Positions 54,606 to 64,000 of a DNA stretch of 64,000 nt are shown here, piece after piece. Position 1 is the stretch's first letter; every line of letters begins with the position of its first letter. The translations under genes and the position numbers were made by a program. The notes beneath the pieces are model-generated. The model had not been told where the DNA came from, did not search any database, and saw only the letters and a list, made by a program, of their open reading frames with translations. The DNA comes from Pseudoalteromonas sp. MMG010 (GTDB lineage: Bacteria > Pseudomonadota > Gammaproteobacteria > Enterobacterales > Alteromonadaceae). The stretch covers positions 19,974 to 83,973 of the forward strand of contig NZ_JAGJEG010000015.1 of the NCBI RefSeq assembly GCF_018100905.1, in the 5' to 3' direction.

Positions 54606-54639
54606 AAACATTCGGGGCATATTTGTGCCCTGAATGTTT
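54606..54639 (+). terminator. Terminator after asmA
   Basis: AAACATTC (54606-54613) pairs with GAATGTTT (54632-54639) with an inner GGGGCA/TGCCC stem (one mismatch). T-rich sequence follows. Confidence 0.75.
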
Positions 54640-54862
54640 TATAATCAGTTGTAATATAGTTAAATTTTGCAAAATGAAGAATAGCGCTAATCCTCCAAAA
54701 CAAATTAATTAAAAAATAACCTACCACTAAACCATCAATGCTGGTACAATTGCCCGCCCTTAAGAGACATCTTGCATGTTTTTTGAGTGGGAAATAATCG
54801 AAGTGCCTTGATTTTAAACAAATTTAAGGCAAGTTGTAATTACTACACCGGAGGTCATTAAC
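54640..54862 (+). promoter_or_regulatory. Leader and probable promoter of the spc operon
   Basis: Holds a -10-like TACAAT (54745-54750) with GC-rich GCCCGCCC just after it (discriminator as in stringent promoters), then about 110 bases of leader. The -35 is weak. GGAG lies ahead of rplN. Confidence 0.55.
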
Positions 54863-55231
54863 ATGATCCAAATGCAAACTCAGCTGGAAGTTGCTGATAA
54901 CAGCGGCGCTCGCAAAGTGCAGTGTATAAAAGTCCTAGGTGGTTCACACCGTCGCTACGCAGCGATTGGCGACATCATTAAAGTTTCTGTAAAAGAAGCT
55001 ATTCCTCGCGGTAAAGTGAAGAAAGGTGATGTTAAAAACGCGGTAGTTGTGCGTACCAGAAAAGGCGTTCGTCGTCCGGACGGATCTTTGATCCGTTTCG
55101 ATAGCAATGCGGCTGTTATCTTAAATGATAACTTGCAGCCTATTGGTACTCGTATTTTCGGTCCTGTGACTCGTGAACTTCGTAATGATAAGTTCATGAA
55201 AATCGTTTCACTAGCCCCAGAAGTACTGTAA
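54863..55231 (+). CDS. rplN: Ribosomal protein L14
   Basis: 122 residues, collinear with E. coli L14 (123). [20 protein letters not shown] and RGKVKKGDV are diagnostic. It is the first gene of this spc operon; the S10-operon genes that usually precede it (down to rpsQ) are not next to it. Strong GGAG lies upstream. Confidence 0.98.
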   Translation: MIQMQTQLEVADNSGARKVQCIKVLGGSHRRYAAIGDIIKVSVKEAIPRGKVKKGDVKNAVVVRTRKGVRRPDGSLIRFDSNAAVILNDNLQPIGTRIFGPVTRELRNDKFMKIVSLAPEVL

Positions 55232-55241
55232 GGAGTCAATC

Positions 55242-55556
55242 ATGGCAGCAAAAATCCGTCGTGATGACGAAGTAATCGTTCTAGCAGGTAAAGATAAAGG
55301 TAAGCGCGGCAAAGTGCTTTCAGTTATCACCGAGTCTAGTCGAGTATTTGTCGAAGGCATTAACTTAATCAAGAAGCACCAAAAGCCGGTTCCACAAATG
55401 AACCAAGCTGGCGGTATTGTTGAGAAAGAAGCGTCTATCGACGTATCAAACGTTGCGATCTACAACTCGGAAACGGGTAAAGCAGATCGTGTAGGTTTCA
55501 AGATTGAAGATGGTAAGAAATTACGTATCTTTAAATCTACTGGTAAAACTATCTAA
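55242..55556 (+). CDS. rplX: Ribosomal protein L24
   Basis: 104 residues; KOW motif in [21 protein letters not shown] primary assembly protein for the large subunit. Ten bases after rplN. Confidence 0.98.
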   Translation: MAAKIRRDDEVIVLAGKDKGKRGKVLSVITESSRVFVEGINLIKKHQKPVPQMNQAGGIVEKEASIDVSNVAIYNSETGKADRVGFKIEDGKKLRIFKSTGKTI

Positions 55557-55572
55557 TAGTTGGAGTAGAATG

Positions 55573-56112
55573 ATGGCGAAACTGCATGAAGTATATAAAG
55601 ACAAAGTAGTTGCTGAACTTCAAGAGAAGTTTGGTTTCAGCTCTGTCATGCAAGTCCCTCAGATCGAAAAGATCACATTAAATATGGGCGTGGGCGAAGC
55701 CCTAGCTGACAAGAAAATTTTAGACAATGCAGTAGCAGATCTAGAATCAATCTCTGGTCAGAAACCTTTAATCACTAAAGCACGCAAATCTGTTGCTGGC
55801 TTTAAAGTGCGTGAAGGCTACCCAATTGGTTGTAAAGTAACCTTACGCGGCGAGCGTATGTGGGACTTTTTTGAGCGTTTGGTTTCAATCGCTATCCCAC
55901 GTATTCGTGACTTCCGTGGTGTGAGTGCTAAGTCTTTTGATGGACGTGGTAACTACAGCATGGGCGTACGTGAACAAATCATCTTCCCAGAAATCGATTT
56001 TGATAAAGTAGACCGTGTACGCGGTATGGATATCACAATCACAACTTCTGCGAAAACTGATGAGGAAGGCCGTGCGTTGTTAGAAGCGTTTAACTTCCCA
56101 TTTAAGAAATAA
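55573..56112 (+). CDS. rplE: Ribosomal protein L5
   Basis: 179 residues starting [13 protein letters not shown], as in E. coli. The first ATG of the ATGATG pair is at 55570; the second matches the family start. Binds 5S rRNA ([27 protein letters not shown]). In E. coli the S8 site lies at this gene's start. Confidence 0.97.
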   Translation: MAKLHEVYKDKVVAELQEKFGFSSVMQVPQIEKITLNMGVGEALADKKILDNAVADLESISGQKPLITKARKSVAGFKVREGYPIGCKVTLRGERMWDFFERLVSIAIPRIRDFRGVSAKSFDGRGNYSMGVREQIIFPEIDFDKVDRVRGMDITITTSAKTDEEGRALLEAFNFPFKK

Positions 56113-56122
56113 GGGTAGGGTT

Positions 56123-56428
56123 ATGGCAAAGAATTCTATGAAAGCGCGCGAAGCAAAGCGCACTAAATTAGTTGCTCAGTACGCTGAAAAGCGTGCAGCA
56201 CTTAAAGCTATCATCAGTGATGTTAATACATCTGAAGATGATCGTTGGGACGCGGTACTTAAGCTTCAAGCTTTACCACGTGATTCTAGCCCTGCACGTC
56301 AACGTAATCGTTGTAACATTACGGGCCGCCCACATGGTTTCCTTCGCAAATTCGGCATGAGCCGTATTAAAGTTCGCGAAGCAGCTATGCGCGGTGAAAT
56401 TCCTGGCCTTAAAAAGGCTAGCTGGTAA
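56123..56428 (+). CDS. rpsN: Ribosomal protein S14, zinc-free form
   Basis: 101 residues. [20 protein letters not shown] is present; only one Cys is found, so this is the C-minus, zinc-independent type of S14 with the longer N-terminus. Confidence 0.97.
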   Translation: MAKNSMKAREAKRTKLVAQYAEKRAALKAIISDVNTSEDDRWDAVLKLQALPRDSSPARQRNRCNITGRPHGFLRKFGMSRIKVREAAMRGEIPGLKKASW

Positions 56429-56449
56429 TAGTATCACGGGAGTAAGACT

Positions 56450-56842
56450 ATGAGCTTGCAAGATCCTATCGCGGATTTGTTTACACGTATCCGTAACGGT
56501 CAATCAGCGAAGAAAGTATCTGTAACGATGCCAACTTCAAAGCTGAAAGTAGCATTAGCTAAAGTATTAAAAGACGAAGGTTACATCACTGATTACTCAG
56601 TATCTGGTGACGTTAAACCTGAGTTAGCTATCGAATTGAAATATTTTGATGGCAAAGCTGTAATTGAAAATATCCAGCGTGTTAGCCGCCCTGGTCTACG
56701 TATCTATAAGAGACGTGACGAATTACCTAAGGTAATGGGTGGTCTTGGTATCGCTATCGTATCAACTTCTAAAGGCCTAATGACAGACCGCGCAGCACGT
56801 AGTGCTGGTGTTGGTGGTGAAATCATTGGTTTTGTAGCTTAA
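56450..56842 (+). CDS. rpsH: Ribosomal protein S8
   Basis: 130 residues; [17 protein letters not shown] and GEIIGFVA are typical. S8 binds 16S rRNA and, in E. coli, represses the spc operon. GGGAG lies upstream. Confidence 0.97.
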   Translation: MSLQDPIADLFTRIRNGQSAKKVSVTMPTSKLKVALAKVLKDEGYITDYSVSGDVKPELAIELKYFDGKAVIENIQRVSRPGLRIYKRRDELPKVMGGLGIAIVSTSKGLMTDRAARSAGVGGEIIGFVA

Positions 56843-56855
56843 TCGGAGGGGAACT

Positions 56856-57389
56856 ATGTCTCGCATAGCAAAGGCACCAATTAATGTTCCTGCCGGTGTA
56901 GAAGTTACATTAAAAGGCCAGGACATCACAGTTAAAGGCAAAAACGGTGAATTAACGCGTACTATCAACAATGCTGTTGAAGTACAACTTAACGACAACG
57001 TTATTACAACTTTACCTCGTGAAGGCGTAGCTAATGCATGGGCTCAAGCAGGTACTGCTCGCGCTCTTATCAACAACATGGTTGTTGGTACGCATGAAGG
57101 TTACGAGAAGAAACTTCAGTTAGTTGGTGTTGGTTACCGTGCAGCTGCAAAGGGTAAAGTTTTAGACTTAACTCTTGGCTTCTCACACCCAGTTAATTTC
57201 GCAGTTCCTGAAGGAATTACGATTGAAACTCCAAGCCAAACAGAAGTTCTAGTTAAGGGCGTAGATAAGCAGTTAGTTGGTCAAACAGCTGCTAACATTC
57301 GTGCATACCGTAAACCTGAGCCTTATAAAGGTAAAGGTGTTCGTTATTCAGATGAGAATGTACGCCGTAAAGAGGCTAAGAAGAAGTAA
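56856..57389 (+). CDS. rplF: Ribosomal protein L6
   Basis: 177 residues with the duplicated L6 fold; [17 protein letters not shown] and [12 protein letters not shown] are the conserved stretches. GGAGGGG lies before the ATG. Confidence 0.97.
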   Translation: MSRIAKAPINVPAGVEVTLKGQDITVKGKNGELTRTINNAVEVQLNDNVITTLPREGVANAWAQAGTARALINNMVVGTHEGYEKKLQLVGVGYRAAAKGKVLDLTLGFSHPVNFAVPEGITIETPSQTEVLVKGVDKQLVGQTAANIRAYRKPEPYKGKGVRYSDENVRRKEAKKK

Positions 57390-57398
57390 GGTAAGACG

Positions 57399-57749
57399 AT
57401 GGATAAAAAAACAGCTCGTCTACGTCGTGCTAAACGCACACGTAGAAATTACATTGAACAAGGCACAACGCGTCTTGTTATCCACCGCACGCCACGTCAC
57501 ATATACGCTCAAGTTGTAAATGCTGAGGGTAATGTACTGGCTGCTGCTTCTACTGTTGAGAAAGCAATTAGCGAAACAGTTAAAGGCACAGGCAACGTTG
57601 CAGCTGCACAAGCAGTTGGTAAAGCGGTTGCAGAACGTGCGGCTGACAAAGGCATCGAAAAGATTGCTTTTGATCGCAGTGGCTTTAAATATCACGGCCG
57701 TGTGAAGGCGCTAGCTGATGCTGCGCGTGAAGCCGGTTTGCAATTCTAG
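57399..57749 (+). CDS. rplR: Ribosomal protein L18
   Basis: 116 residues (117 in E. coli). Binds 5S r[27 protein letters not shown] is the family signature end (given in parts: [12 protein letters not shown]). Confidence 0.97.
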   Translation: MDKKTARLRRAKRTRRNYIEQGTTRLVIHRTPRHIYAQVVNAEGNVLAAASTVEKAISETVKGTGNVAAAQAVGKAVAERAADKGIEKIAFDRSGFKYHGRVKALADAAREAGLQF

Positions 57750-57758
57750 GAGTAGACA

Positions 57759-58265
57759 ATGGCTAACGTAGAAGCAAAGCAACAACAGCCTGATTTAGCT
57801 GAAAAGCTAATCGCGGTGAACCGTGTGTCTAAAGTAGTTAAAGGTGGTCGTATCTTTAGCTTTACAGCACTAACAGTAGTTGGTGATGGCGCAGGTAAAG
57901 TAGGTTTTGGTTATGGTAAAGCACGTGAAGTTCCAGCTGCTATTCAAAAAGCAATGGAAAAAGCACGTCGTAACATGATTAACGTAGACCTAAATGGCAA
58001 CACATTACAGCATCCTGTTAAAGGACGTCATGCTGGCTCACAAGTGTTTATGAAACCAGCCTCTGAAGGTACTGGTATCATCGCAGGTGGTGCTATGCGT
58101 GCAGTATTAGAAGTTACTGGTGTGCAAAACGTATTATCTAAATGTTACGGTTCTACTAACCCGATCAACGTAGTACGTGCAACGATTAAAGCTCTTGAGA
58201 ACATGAACTCTCCTGAGTCAATCGCTGCAAAACGTGGTCTTCGTGTAGACGAGATACTGGGGTAA
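57759..58265 (+). CDS. rpsE: Ribosomal protein S5
   Basis: 168 residues. [20 protein letters not shown] and [14 protein letters not shown] are typical. S5 helps in decoding and 30S assembly. AGGAG upstream. Confidence 0.97.
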   Translation: MANVEAKQQQPDLAEKLIAVNRVSKVVKGGRIFSFTALTVVGDGAGKVGFGYGKAREVPAAIQKAMEKARRNMINVDLNGNTLQHPVKGRHAGSQVFMKPASEGTGIIAGGAMRAVLEVTGVQNVLSKCYGSTNPINVVRATIKALENMNSPESIAAKRGLRVDEILG

Positions 58266-58268
58266 ACC

Positions 58269-58451
58269 ATGGCAAAGCAAACTGTAAAAGTAACACAAGT
58301 AAAAAGCTCTATCGGTCGTTTACCGAAACATAAAGCTACATTACGCGGTCTTGGTTTACGTCGTATCAACCACACTGTTGAGTTAGAAGACACAGCATGT
58401 GTACGTGGTATGATCAACCAGGTTTCTTACATGGTTAAGGTAGAGGGTTAA
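58269..58451 (+). CDS. rpmD: Ribosomal protein L30
   Basis: 60 residues; [20 protein letters not shown] and [10 protein letters not shown] are the typical L30 core. Three bases after rpsE. Confidence 0.97.
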   Translation: MAKQTVKVTQVKSSIGRLPKHKATLRGLGLRRINHTVELEDTACVRGMINQVSYMVKVEG

Positions 58452-58455
58452 TTTC

Positions 58456-58890
58456 ATGCATTTGAATACACTTTCACCTGCTGCAGGTTCAAAAACTGCT
58501 CCAAAACGTGTTGGTCGTGGTATCGGTTCTGGTCTTGGTAAGACTGGTGGCCGTGGTCACAAAGGTCAAAAATCACGTTCTGGCGGTAAAGTACGCGTTG
58601 GTTTCGAAGGCGGTCAAATGCCTATGCAACGTCGTCTACCTAAGTTCGGTTTCACTTCTCGCAAATCTTTAGTATCTGCAGAAATAAACCTATACGAAAT
58701 CGCTAAAGTTGAAGGCGATGTGGTAGACCTAAATGCGTTACAAGCAGCTGGTCTAGTTAAAAAGAACGTTCAGTTCGTTAAAGTTGTTAAATCTGGCGAA
58801 GTTTCACGCGCAGTAACCGTTAAAGGCTTAAAAGCTTCTAAAGGTGCTCGCGAAGCTATCGAAGCTGCCGGAGGCAAGGTAGAAGACTAA
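58456..58890 (+). CDS. rplO: Ribosomal protein L15
   Basis: 144 residues. Basic glycine-rich N-terminus ([20 protein letters not shown]) and [17 protein letters not shown]; same length as E. coli L15. The weak ribosome site suggests coupling to rpmD. Confidence 0.97.
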   Translation: MHLNTLSPAAGSKTAPKRVGRGIGSGLGKTGGRGHKGQKSRSGGKVRVGFEGGQMPMQRRLPKFGFTSRKSLVSAEINLYEIAKVEGDVVDLNALQAAGLVKKNVQFVKVVKSGEVSRAVTVKGLKASKGAREAIEAAGGKVED

Positions 58891-58900
58891 GGAAGTACTA

Positions 58901-60229
58901 ATGGCTAAACCAGGTCAAGATACACAAAGTGCACAAAGTGGACTTTCGGAATTGAAGCGCCGATTACTATTCGTTTTAGGTGCTATCATTATTTACCGTC
59001 TAGGTTCATTTGTGCCGATCCCTGGGATTGACGCCGCTGTACTTGCCGATTTCTTCGAGCAACAAAAGGGCACCATTGTTGAAATGTTCAACATGTTTAG
59101 CGGTGGTGCGCTTGAGCGAGCTTCAGTGTTAGCACTGGGTATTATGCCGTATATTTCGGCTTCGATTATTACGCAACTATTAACGCATATGTATCCGCCG
59201 TTTATAGAGCTTAAGAAAGAAGGCGAACAAGGGCGTAAGAAAATTAGCCAGTACACACGCTATGGCACGCTTGTGCTTGCTACTATCCAATCAATCGGTA
59301 TTGCTACAAGCTTACCGGGCATGATGAACGGGTTAGTTGTTAACCCAGGTTTTGGTTTCTATTTCACTGCAGTAGTGAGTTTAGTAACCGGTACTATGTT
59401 CCTTATGTGGTTGGGCGAACAAATTACAGAACGCGGTATCGGTAACGGTATTTCAGTCCTTATATTTGTGGGTATAGTAGCAAACTTGCCGTCTGCTATT
59501 GGTTCGACAGCCGAAATGGCGCGCCAAGGTGATTTGAATGTTTTTGTACTGTTGATGGTTGCGGTTATCGTATTCGCTGTTACTTATCTTGTAGTGTTTT
59601 TTGAACGTGGGCAACGACGTATTGTTGTTAACTACGCTAAACGCCAACAAGGTCGCCAAGTATTTGCTGCTCAAAGCACGCATTTACCGCTAAAAGTAAA
59701 TATGGCGGGTGTTATTCCACCAATCTTTGCTAGCAGTATAATTCTGTTCCCTGGTACAATTGCAAGCTGGTTCGGCCAAGGTGAAGGTCCTGTCGCTGAT
59801 GTGCTACAAGCTATTGCAACGACGTTGACCCCAGGTCAGCCGTTATATGCAATGGTATTAGCTGCGGCTATTATCTTCTTCTGCTTTTTCTATACAGCGT
59901 TGGTATTTAACCCACGTGAAACTGCAGATAACCTTAAGAAATCTGGCGCATTTATCCCAGGTATTCGACCAGGTGAGCAGACATCTAAATACATTGATAA
60001 AGTGATGACACGCCTGACATTGGCAGGTGCTTTGTATATAACCTTTATCTGTCTGGTGCCCGAATTCATGACGATGGCATGGCAAACGCCATTCTACTTC
60101 GGCGGTACATCAATATTGATTATCGTTGTTGTCATCATGGACTTTATGGCACAAGTACAGACTCACCTGATGTCTCATCAGTATGATTCTGTGCTGAAAA
60201 AAGCGAACCTTAAAGGCTACGGTCGATAA
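58901..60229 (+). CDS. secY: Protein translocase subunit SecY
   Basis: 442 residues with ten membrane helices; the channel of the Sec translocon. [14 protein letters not shown] in helix 1, [20 protein letters not shown] near the plug region and [17 protein letters not shown] in later helices are typical. Its place between rplO and rpmJ is the standard one. Confidence 0.98.
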   Translation: MAKPGQDTQSAQSGLSELKRRLLFVLGAIIIYRLGSFVPIPGIDAAVLADFFEQQKGTIVEMFNMFSGGALERASVLALGIMPYISASIITQLLTHMYPPFIELKKEGEQGRKKISQYTRYGTLVLATIQSIGIATSLPGMMNGLVVNPGFGFYFTAVVSLVTGTMFLMWLGEQITERGIGNGISVLIFVGIVANLPSAIGSTAEMARQGDLNVFVLLMVAVIVFAVTYLVVFFERGQRRIVVNYAKRQQGRQVFAAQSTHLPLKVNMAGVIPPIFASSIILFPGTIASWFGQGEGPVADVLQAIATTLTPGQPLYAMVLAAAIIFFCFFYTALVFNPRETADNLKKSGAFIPGIRPGEQTSKYIDKVMTRLTLAGALYITFICLVPEFMTMAWQTPFYFGGTSILIIVVVIMDFMAQVQTHLMSHQYDSVLKKANLKGYGR

Positions 60230-60251
60230 GGTCAGTTTACGGAGTTGAGCA

Positions 60252-60365
60252 ATGAAAGTACGTGCTTCCGTTAAGAAAATATGCCGTAACTGTAAAGTTA
60301 TTAAACGTGCTGGTGTAGTACGCGTAATTTGCAGTGAGCCTAAGCATAAGCAAAGGCAAGGCTAA
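60252..60365 (+). CDS. rpmJ: Ribosomal protein L36, zinc-binding form
   Basis: 37 residues reading [20 protein letters not shown] and then [17 protein letters not shown]. Cys11, Cys14, Cys27 and His32 are the zinc ligands (C-plus type). GGAG lies upstream. It is easily missed because it is so short. It closes the spc operon. Confidence 0.97.
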   Translation: MKVRASVKKICRNCKVIKRAGVVRVICSEPKHKQRQG

Positions 60366-60378
60366 GTAAACAGTCGTG

Positions 60379-60407
60379 CAGGCTGAGGTATCTCGGCCTG
60401 TGTTTTT
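60379..60407 (+). terminator. Terminator or attenuator after rpmJ
   Basis: CAGGCTGAG (60379-60387) pairs with CTCGGCCTG (60392-60400) with one G-T pair and a GTAT loop, followed by TGTTTTT. It separates the spc and alpha parts, perhaps partially. Confidence 0.8.
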
Positions 60408-60423
60408 AATTGTGATTTGATTT

Positions 60424-60500
60424 TCGTTTGAGTATCCTTACGGGCTTTTCAAACTATTGATTATCAAATTCAAATATAGGAGATGTGTTAGTGGCCCGTA
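60424..60500 (+). ncRNA. Alpha-operon leader, S4-binding pseudoknot region
   Basis: The leader before rpsM reads TTTGAGTATCC, ACGGGCTTTTCA and TAGGAG before GTG, parts that are also found at the matching places of the E. coli alpha leader as I recall it (Rfam Alpha_RBS). In E. coli S4 binds this pseudoknot and traps the ribosome at the GTG start, repressing rpsM, rpsK, rpsD and rplQ. Confidence 0.8.
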
Positions 60501-60847
60501 TCGCTGGCATTAACGTCCCTGATCATAAACATGCAGTTATTGGTTTAACCGCTATTTATGGCATAGGTAAGACTCGCTCTAAGGAAATCTTAGCAGCGAC
60601 TGGTATCGCCGAGACCACAAAAATCGGTGAACTTTCTGACGAAACACTTGATGTATTGCGTGATGCAGTAGGCAAGTACACTGTAGAAGGTGATCTTCGT
60701 CGTGAAGTTACTCTAAATATCAAGCGCCTTATGGACCTTGGTTGTTTCCGTGGCCTACGTCACCGTCGCTCTTTACCACTACGTGGTCAAAGAACTAAGA
60801 CTAACGCGCGTACCCGTAAGGGTCCTCGTAAGCCTATTAAGCGATAA
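60491..60847 (+). CDS. rpsM: Ribosomal protein S13
   Basis: 118 residues, equal to E. coli S13. It starts with GTG at 60491 ([17 protein letters not shown] follows), 7 bases after AGGAG; two residues further upstream would not match the family. First gene of the alpha operon. Confidence 0.97.
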   Translation: MARIAGINVPDHKHAVIGLTAIYGIGKTRSKEILAATGIAETTKIGELSDETLDVLRDAVGKYTVEGDLRREVTLNIKRLMDLGCFRGLRHRRSLPLRGQRTKTNARTRKGPRKPIKR

Positions 60848-60859
60848 GGGGATAGTATT

Positions 60860-61246
60860 ATGGCTAAAACACCAATTCGTCGTAAAAAGGTTAAAAAGCA
60901 AGTTGCTGATGGTATGGCTCATGTTCATGCATCTTTCAACAACACTATTGTAACCATTACCGACCGTCAAGGTAATGCACTATCATGGGCTACTGCCGGT
61001 GGTTCAGGTTTCCGTGGTTCACGTAAATCTACACCATTTGCTGCTCAGGTTGCTGCAGAGCGTGCAGGTACTGCTGCTCAAGAATACGGTTTAAAAAATC
61101 TAGAAGTTTTCATTAAAGGTCCAGGTCCAGGTCGTGAATCTGCTGTACGTGCTTTGAATGCTGCTGGTTACCGTATCACCAACATTACTGACGTGACGCC
61201 AATACCACATAATGGTTGTCGTCCACCGAAGAAACGTCGCGTTTAA
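60860..61246 (+). CDS. rpsK: Ribosomal protein S11
   Basis: 128 residues. [20 protein letters not shown] and [11 protein letters not shown] are diagnostic. It forms part of the platform of the 30S subunit. Confidence 0.97.
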
Positions 61247-61267
61247 CAATAGGTTAGGAGAAATAAC

Positions 61268-61888
61268 ATGGCAAGATATTTGGGCCCTAAGCTCAAGCTG
61301 AGTCGTCGTGAAGGTACTGACCTGTTCCTTAAGAGCGGCGTAAGAGCTATCGACTCTAAGTGTAAACTTGAGACTGCACCTGGTCAGCACGGCGCTCGTA
61401 AAGGTCGCTTATCTGATTACGGTTTACAATTACGTGAAAAGCAAAAAGTACGTCGTATCTACGGTGTATTAGAAAAGCAATTCCGTAACTACTACAAAGA
61501 AGCTGCTCGCCTAAAAGGCAACACAGGTGAAAACTTGTTACAGCTTTTAGAGCAACGTTTAGACAATGTTGTATATCGCATGGGTTTTGCTAGCACTCGC
61601 TCTGAAGCGCGTCAGTTAGTAAGTCACAAAGCGATTTTAGTTAATGGTCGTGTTGTGAACATTCCTTCATACGTAATTACACCAGAAGATACTGTTGTAA
61701 TCCGTGAGAAGTCAAAAACACAAGCACGTATCATCGCTGCTCTAGAGTTGGCTGAGCAACGTGAAAAGCCGACTTGGGTTGAAGTTGACGGTAAGAAAAT
61801 GGAAGGCAGCTTTAAGCGTCTACCTGAGCGTTCTGATTTGTCTGCGGACATTAACGAACAACTAATCGTCGAACTTTACTCTAAGTAA
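61268..61888 (+). CDS. rpsD: Ribosomal protein S4
   Basis: 206 residues as in E. coli. [20 protein letters not shown] at the N-terminus and the S4 RNA-binding motif [20 protein letters not shown]. It nucleates 30S assembly and represses the alpha operon. Confidence 0.98.
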   Translation: MARYLGPKLKLSRREGTDLFLKSGVRAIDSKCKLETAPGQHGARKGRLSDYGLQLREKQKVRRIYGVLEKQFRNYYKEAARLKGNTGENLLQLLEQRLDNVVYRMGFASTRSEARQLVSHKAILVNGRVVNIPSYVITPEDTVVIREKSKTQARIIAALELAEQREKPTWVEVDGKKMEGSFKRLPERSDLSADINEQLIVELYSK

Positions 61889-61912
61889 AGTTAAGAGTTA
61901 AGAGAGGATAAA

Positions 61913-62899
61913 ATGCAGGGTTCTGTTACAGAATTTCTAAAACCAAGGTTAGTCGATATCGACGCTATCAACCCAACGCGTTCTAAAGTAGTTTTAGAAC
62001 CACTAGAGCGAGGCTTCGGTCATACTCTGGGTAATGCCTTACGCCGTATACTGTTATCATCTATGCCTGGATGTGCAGTAACTGAAGTTGAAATCGACGG
62101 TGTATTGCACGAGTACAGCGCGAAAGAAGGCGTACAAGAAGACATCATTGAAATACTATTAAACCTTAAAGGTTTAGCAGTAACGTTAGAAGGCAAAGAT
62201 GAAGTTTTTCTGACCCTGACTAAATCTGGTGTAGGCCCTGTGACTGCGGCAGATATTCAGCACGATGGCGATGTAACAATTGCTAATCCAGATCACGTTA
62301 TTTGTAATTTAACTACAAATAACAGCGAGATCAGCATGCGTATTCGTGTTGAACGCGGTCGTGGTTATGTGCCGGCATCTAGTCGTTTATCCTCTGATGA
62401 CGATGAGCGTCCAATTGGTAGATTGTTGCTTGATGCATCATTCAGTCCAGTTGAACGTATTGCGTACTCGGTTGAATCAGCCCGTGTTGAGCAACGTACA
62501 GACTTAGACAAGTTAATCATTGATATGGAAACAAACGGTACATTAGATCCTGAAGAAGCGATCCGCCGTGCGTCTACTATCTTAGCTGAGCAATTAGATG
62601 CATTCGTAGATTTACGTGATGTAACTGAGCCAGAAGAGAAAGAAGAGAAGCCAGAATTCGATCCTATTCTACTTCGTCCAGTTGATGATCTTGAATTAAC
62701 AGTACGTTCAGCAAACTGTTTGAAAGCCGAGCAAATTCAATATATCGGTGATTTAGTACAGCGTACTGAAGTTGAGCTTCTTAAAACACCTAATTTAGGT
62801 AAGAAGTCTCTAACAGAAATCAAAGACGTGCTAGCTTCACGTGGTCTTTCTCTAGGTATGCGCCTAGAAAATTGGCCACCTGCAAGTCTAGCTGAATAA
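61913..62899 (+). CDS. rpoA: RNA polymerase alpha subunit
   Basis: 328 residues. Alpha-NTD (1-235), with [19 protein letters not shown], dimerises and binds beta and beta-prime. A linker (about 236-248) leads to alpha-CTD, whose [10 protein letters not shown] and [16 protein letters not shown] stretches bind UP elements and activators. AGAGGAT upstream of the ATG. Confidence 0.98.
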   Translation: MQGSVTEFLKPRLVDIDAINPTRSKVVLEPLERGFGHTLGNALRRILLSSMPGCAVTEVEIDGVLHEYSAKEGVQEDIIEILLNLKGLAVTLEGKDEVFLTLTKSGVGPVTAADIQHDGDVTIANPDHVICNLTTNNSEISMRIRVERGRGYVPASSRLSSDDDERPIGRLLLDASFSPVERIAYSVESARVEQRTDLDKLIIDMETNGTLDPEEAIRRASTILAEQLDAFVDLRDVTEPEEKEEKPEFDPILLRPVDDLELTVRSANCLKAEQIQYIGDLVQRTEVELLKTPNLGKKSLTEIKDVLASRGLSLGMRLENWPPASLAE

Positions 62900-62938
62900 T
62901 CTAAATCACTATATTAGTTTAGTTAGAAGGATAGGGTC

Positions 62939-63340
62939 ATGCGCCATCGTAAGAGTGGTCGTCAATTAAACCGTAACAGTAGCCATCGTAAAGCGATGTT
63001 CAGCAATATGGCAAGTTCATTGGTGAAACATGAAATCATCAAAACTACTTTGCCAAAAGCGAAAGAGTTACGTCGTGTAATTGAACCTTTAATCACACTG
63101 GCTAAGACTGACAGTGTAGCAAATCGCCGTTTAGCGTTTGCTCGCACGCGTGATAATGAAGTAGTTGGTAAATTGTTCAGCGAAATCGGTCCTCGTAATA
63201 CAGACCGTCCAGGTGGTTACACTCGTATTCTTAAGTGTGGCTTCCGTGCTGGTGATAATGCACCAATGGCTTATATTGAACTTGTTGGTCGCCCAGCGGC
63301 GAGCGAAGAAGTTCAAGAAGACGCGCAGTCTGCAGAGTAA
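62939..63340 (+). CDS. rplQ: Ribosomal protein L17
   Basis: 133 residues. [20 protein letters not shown] is the standard start. The C-terminus is slightly longer and acidic compared with E. coli (127). Last gene of the alpha operon; a strong terminator follows. Confidence 0.97.
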   Translation: MRHRKSGRQLNRNSSHRKAMFSNMASSLVKHEIIKTTLPKAKELRRVIEPLITLAKTDSVANRRLAFARTRDNEVVGKLFSEIGPRNTDRPGGYTRILKCGFRAGDNAPMAYIELVGRPAASEEVQEDAQSAE

Positions 63341-63360
63341 GTCTTAAAGAGACACCAAAA

Positions 63361-63385
63361 AGCCGAGCTTATGCTCGGCTTTTTA
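63361..63385 (+). terminator. Intrinsic terminator of the alpha operon
   Basis: AGCCGAGC (63361-63368) and GCTCGGCT (63373-63380) form a perfect stem with a 4-base loop, followed by a T-run. Confidence 0.95.
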
Positions 63386-63706
63386 ATATCTAAAATTTGA
63401 GATCCCTTCAAATAACTAACTTATTGCTCCCTATACCTATACCTATTACCTTCATTTAGCTAAATCGACTTAATTAAACCAATTTAGGTATAAAGTGTGT
63501 ATTCTCACAAAGGCTAATCATGCTGTATGTTGTAAAGGTTCTATTATATTTGGACAAGTGATCCCCAAATTGGACAACCAAGTAAATGTATTTAACTTTA
63601 ACTAGCTTATATAGCGGGTTAATAACTACTTTTAGTCGGGTTTTTAAACGTTTAGCTCAAATATTCTGCGAACAGTCATTTATTTCACATTTTCTGCAAA
63701 AAAGGG
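63386..63706 (+). other. Intergenic region upstream of the rRNA promoters
   Basis: AT-rich stretch of about 320 bases without a gene. TTGGACA occurs twice near 63549 and 63570. AT-rich sequence just upstream of the first -35 could be an UP element. Confidence 0.5.
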
Positions 63707-63734
63707 TTGATCTGTTTTCGGATCTCCCTATAAT
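63707..63734 (+). promoter_or_regulatory. rRNA operon promoter P1
   Basis: TTGATC (63707-63712), a 16-base spacer and TATAAT (63729-63734), followed by GCGACCCC, a GC-rich discriminator typical of growth-rate-controlled and stringent rRNA promoters. Confidence 0.85.
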
Positions 63735-63841
63735 GCGACCCCACTGAGACGGCAGAGCGCAACGCATAGCGAGGCATGAGCTACTTAGTGAGTTAAGTAA
63801 AACTTAGTTTTGAAAAATTTAACTTTTATCAAAATTAAGTA

Positions 63842-63869
63842 TTGACAAAAAAATAGGAAAGCGTAACAT
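63842..63869 (+). promoter_or_regulatory. rRNA operon promoter P2
   Basis: TTGACA (63842-63847), a 16-base spacer and TAACAT (63864-63869), then GCGCAGCCC. The tandem P1/P2 layout, about 135 bases apart, is typical of rrn operons. Confidence 0.8.
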
Positions 63870-63909
63870 GCGCAGCCCTAGCGAGATAAAGTTTAACTTT
63901 AATCGCAAC

Positions 63910-63922
63910 GTTCTTTAACAAT
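63910..63922 (+). promoter_or_regulatory. rRNA boxA antitermination site
   Basis: GTTCTTTAACAAT matches the boxA (GCTCTTTAACAA) of enterobacterial rrn leaders, where NusB-S10 binds. Confidence 0.9.
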
Positions 63923-64000
63923 ATAAAGCAATCATCTGTGTGGGCACTCGTACAGATTGAGTTCTAACAGCCGAGCTACTTAGGTAGTGAGGCAAAAAAT
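63923..64000 (+). other. Leader of a 16S rRNA gene (gene lies beyond the window)
   Basis: Downstream of boxA the leader continues to the window end. It includes a GCC-CTAC-GTAG-GGC hairpin (63970-63993). The 16S gene itself has not begun within the window. Confidence 0.75.

Noticed and set aside
1..64000. CRISPR arrays, insertion sequences, prophage or tRNA genes
   Set aside because: No regular spaced repeats, transposase or phage genes, or tRNA-like cloverleaf were seen; this was by eye, without a scan program.

Overview
The window looks like chromosomal DNA of a marine gammaproteobacterium of the Pseudoalteromonas type (order Alteromonadales). This is inferred from the low G+C, the close likeness of the ribosomal proteins, LexA, GreB/OmpR/EnvZ, NfuA and SpeA to gammaproteobacterial families, the presence of DUF3360 and TorF-type membrane proteins, and the style of the rRNA leader. 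No phage, insertion sequence, integron or CRISPR array was seen. The window is mostly core genome, with accessory genes between about 1 and 9.5 kb and between 45 and 54.6 kb.

Layout. 1-9.9 kb: cell-envelope and secreted proteins (two lipoproteins, a DUF3360 permease-like protein, a TerB-domain protein, an S41 lipoprotein protease, endonuclease I, a PepSY membrane protein) and a hotdog thioesterase. 10-11.7 kb: lexA with two SOS boxes, then a Sco-type copper chaperone lipoprotein. 11.9-18.2 kb: a compact chemosensory operon (STAS, CheY, CheA, CheW, a soluble PAS receptor, CheR) without cheB or cheD. 18-29.5 kb: polysaccharide deacetylase, dinF, nfuA, M14 peptidase, a probable Zur-controlled zinc-uptake pair (small protein plus ZnuD-like TonB receptor), comF, bioH and a SprA-like metalloprotease pair. 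29.5-37.7 kb: tex, a CBS protein, greB, ompR, envZ, then a cupredoxin/beta-barrel pair. 37.8-45.6 kb: divergent speE and speA, a PlsC-like acyltransferase, an MscS channel, an OmpA lipoprotein and an MsbA-type exporter. 45.7-54.6 kb: small accessory genes including a frameshifted DUF1801 gene, a BigR/YgaV-like sulfur-stress module with two operator dyads, an XRE regulator/membrane-protein pair with three operator repeats, TorF, an unknown 387-residue protein and AsmA. 54.8-63.4 kb: spc and alpha ribosomal operons (rplN to rplQ, with secY, rpmJ and rpoA). 63.5-64 kb: tandem promoters and leader of an rRNA operon whose 16S gene begins beyond the window.

How the parts work together. The spc/alpha block and the rRNA promoters put translation, secretion and RNA polymerase alpha side by side. 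The spc operon is preceded by asmA and not by the S10 operon genes. The alpha operon keeps the S4-binding leader ahead of a GTG-started rpsM. Several small regulons can be read from the DNA itself: SOS (lexA), zinc (Zur-like site), reactive sulfur (ArsR-type regulator with ATTAG-N6-CTAAT dyads) and the XRE module.

Most interesting points: the chemosensory operon with a methyltransferase and a receptor carrying a CheR-docking tail but no methylesterase; the Zur-like box that ends on the start codon of its gene (possible leaderless mRNA); the paired operators at the sulfur module; the triple operator at the XRE module; and the cupredoxin/outer-membrane pair of unknown function. I do not see clear evidence for a wholly new system. 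All family names come from reading the protein sequences without database searches.
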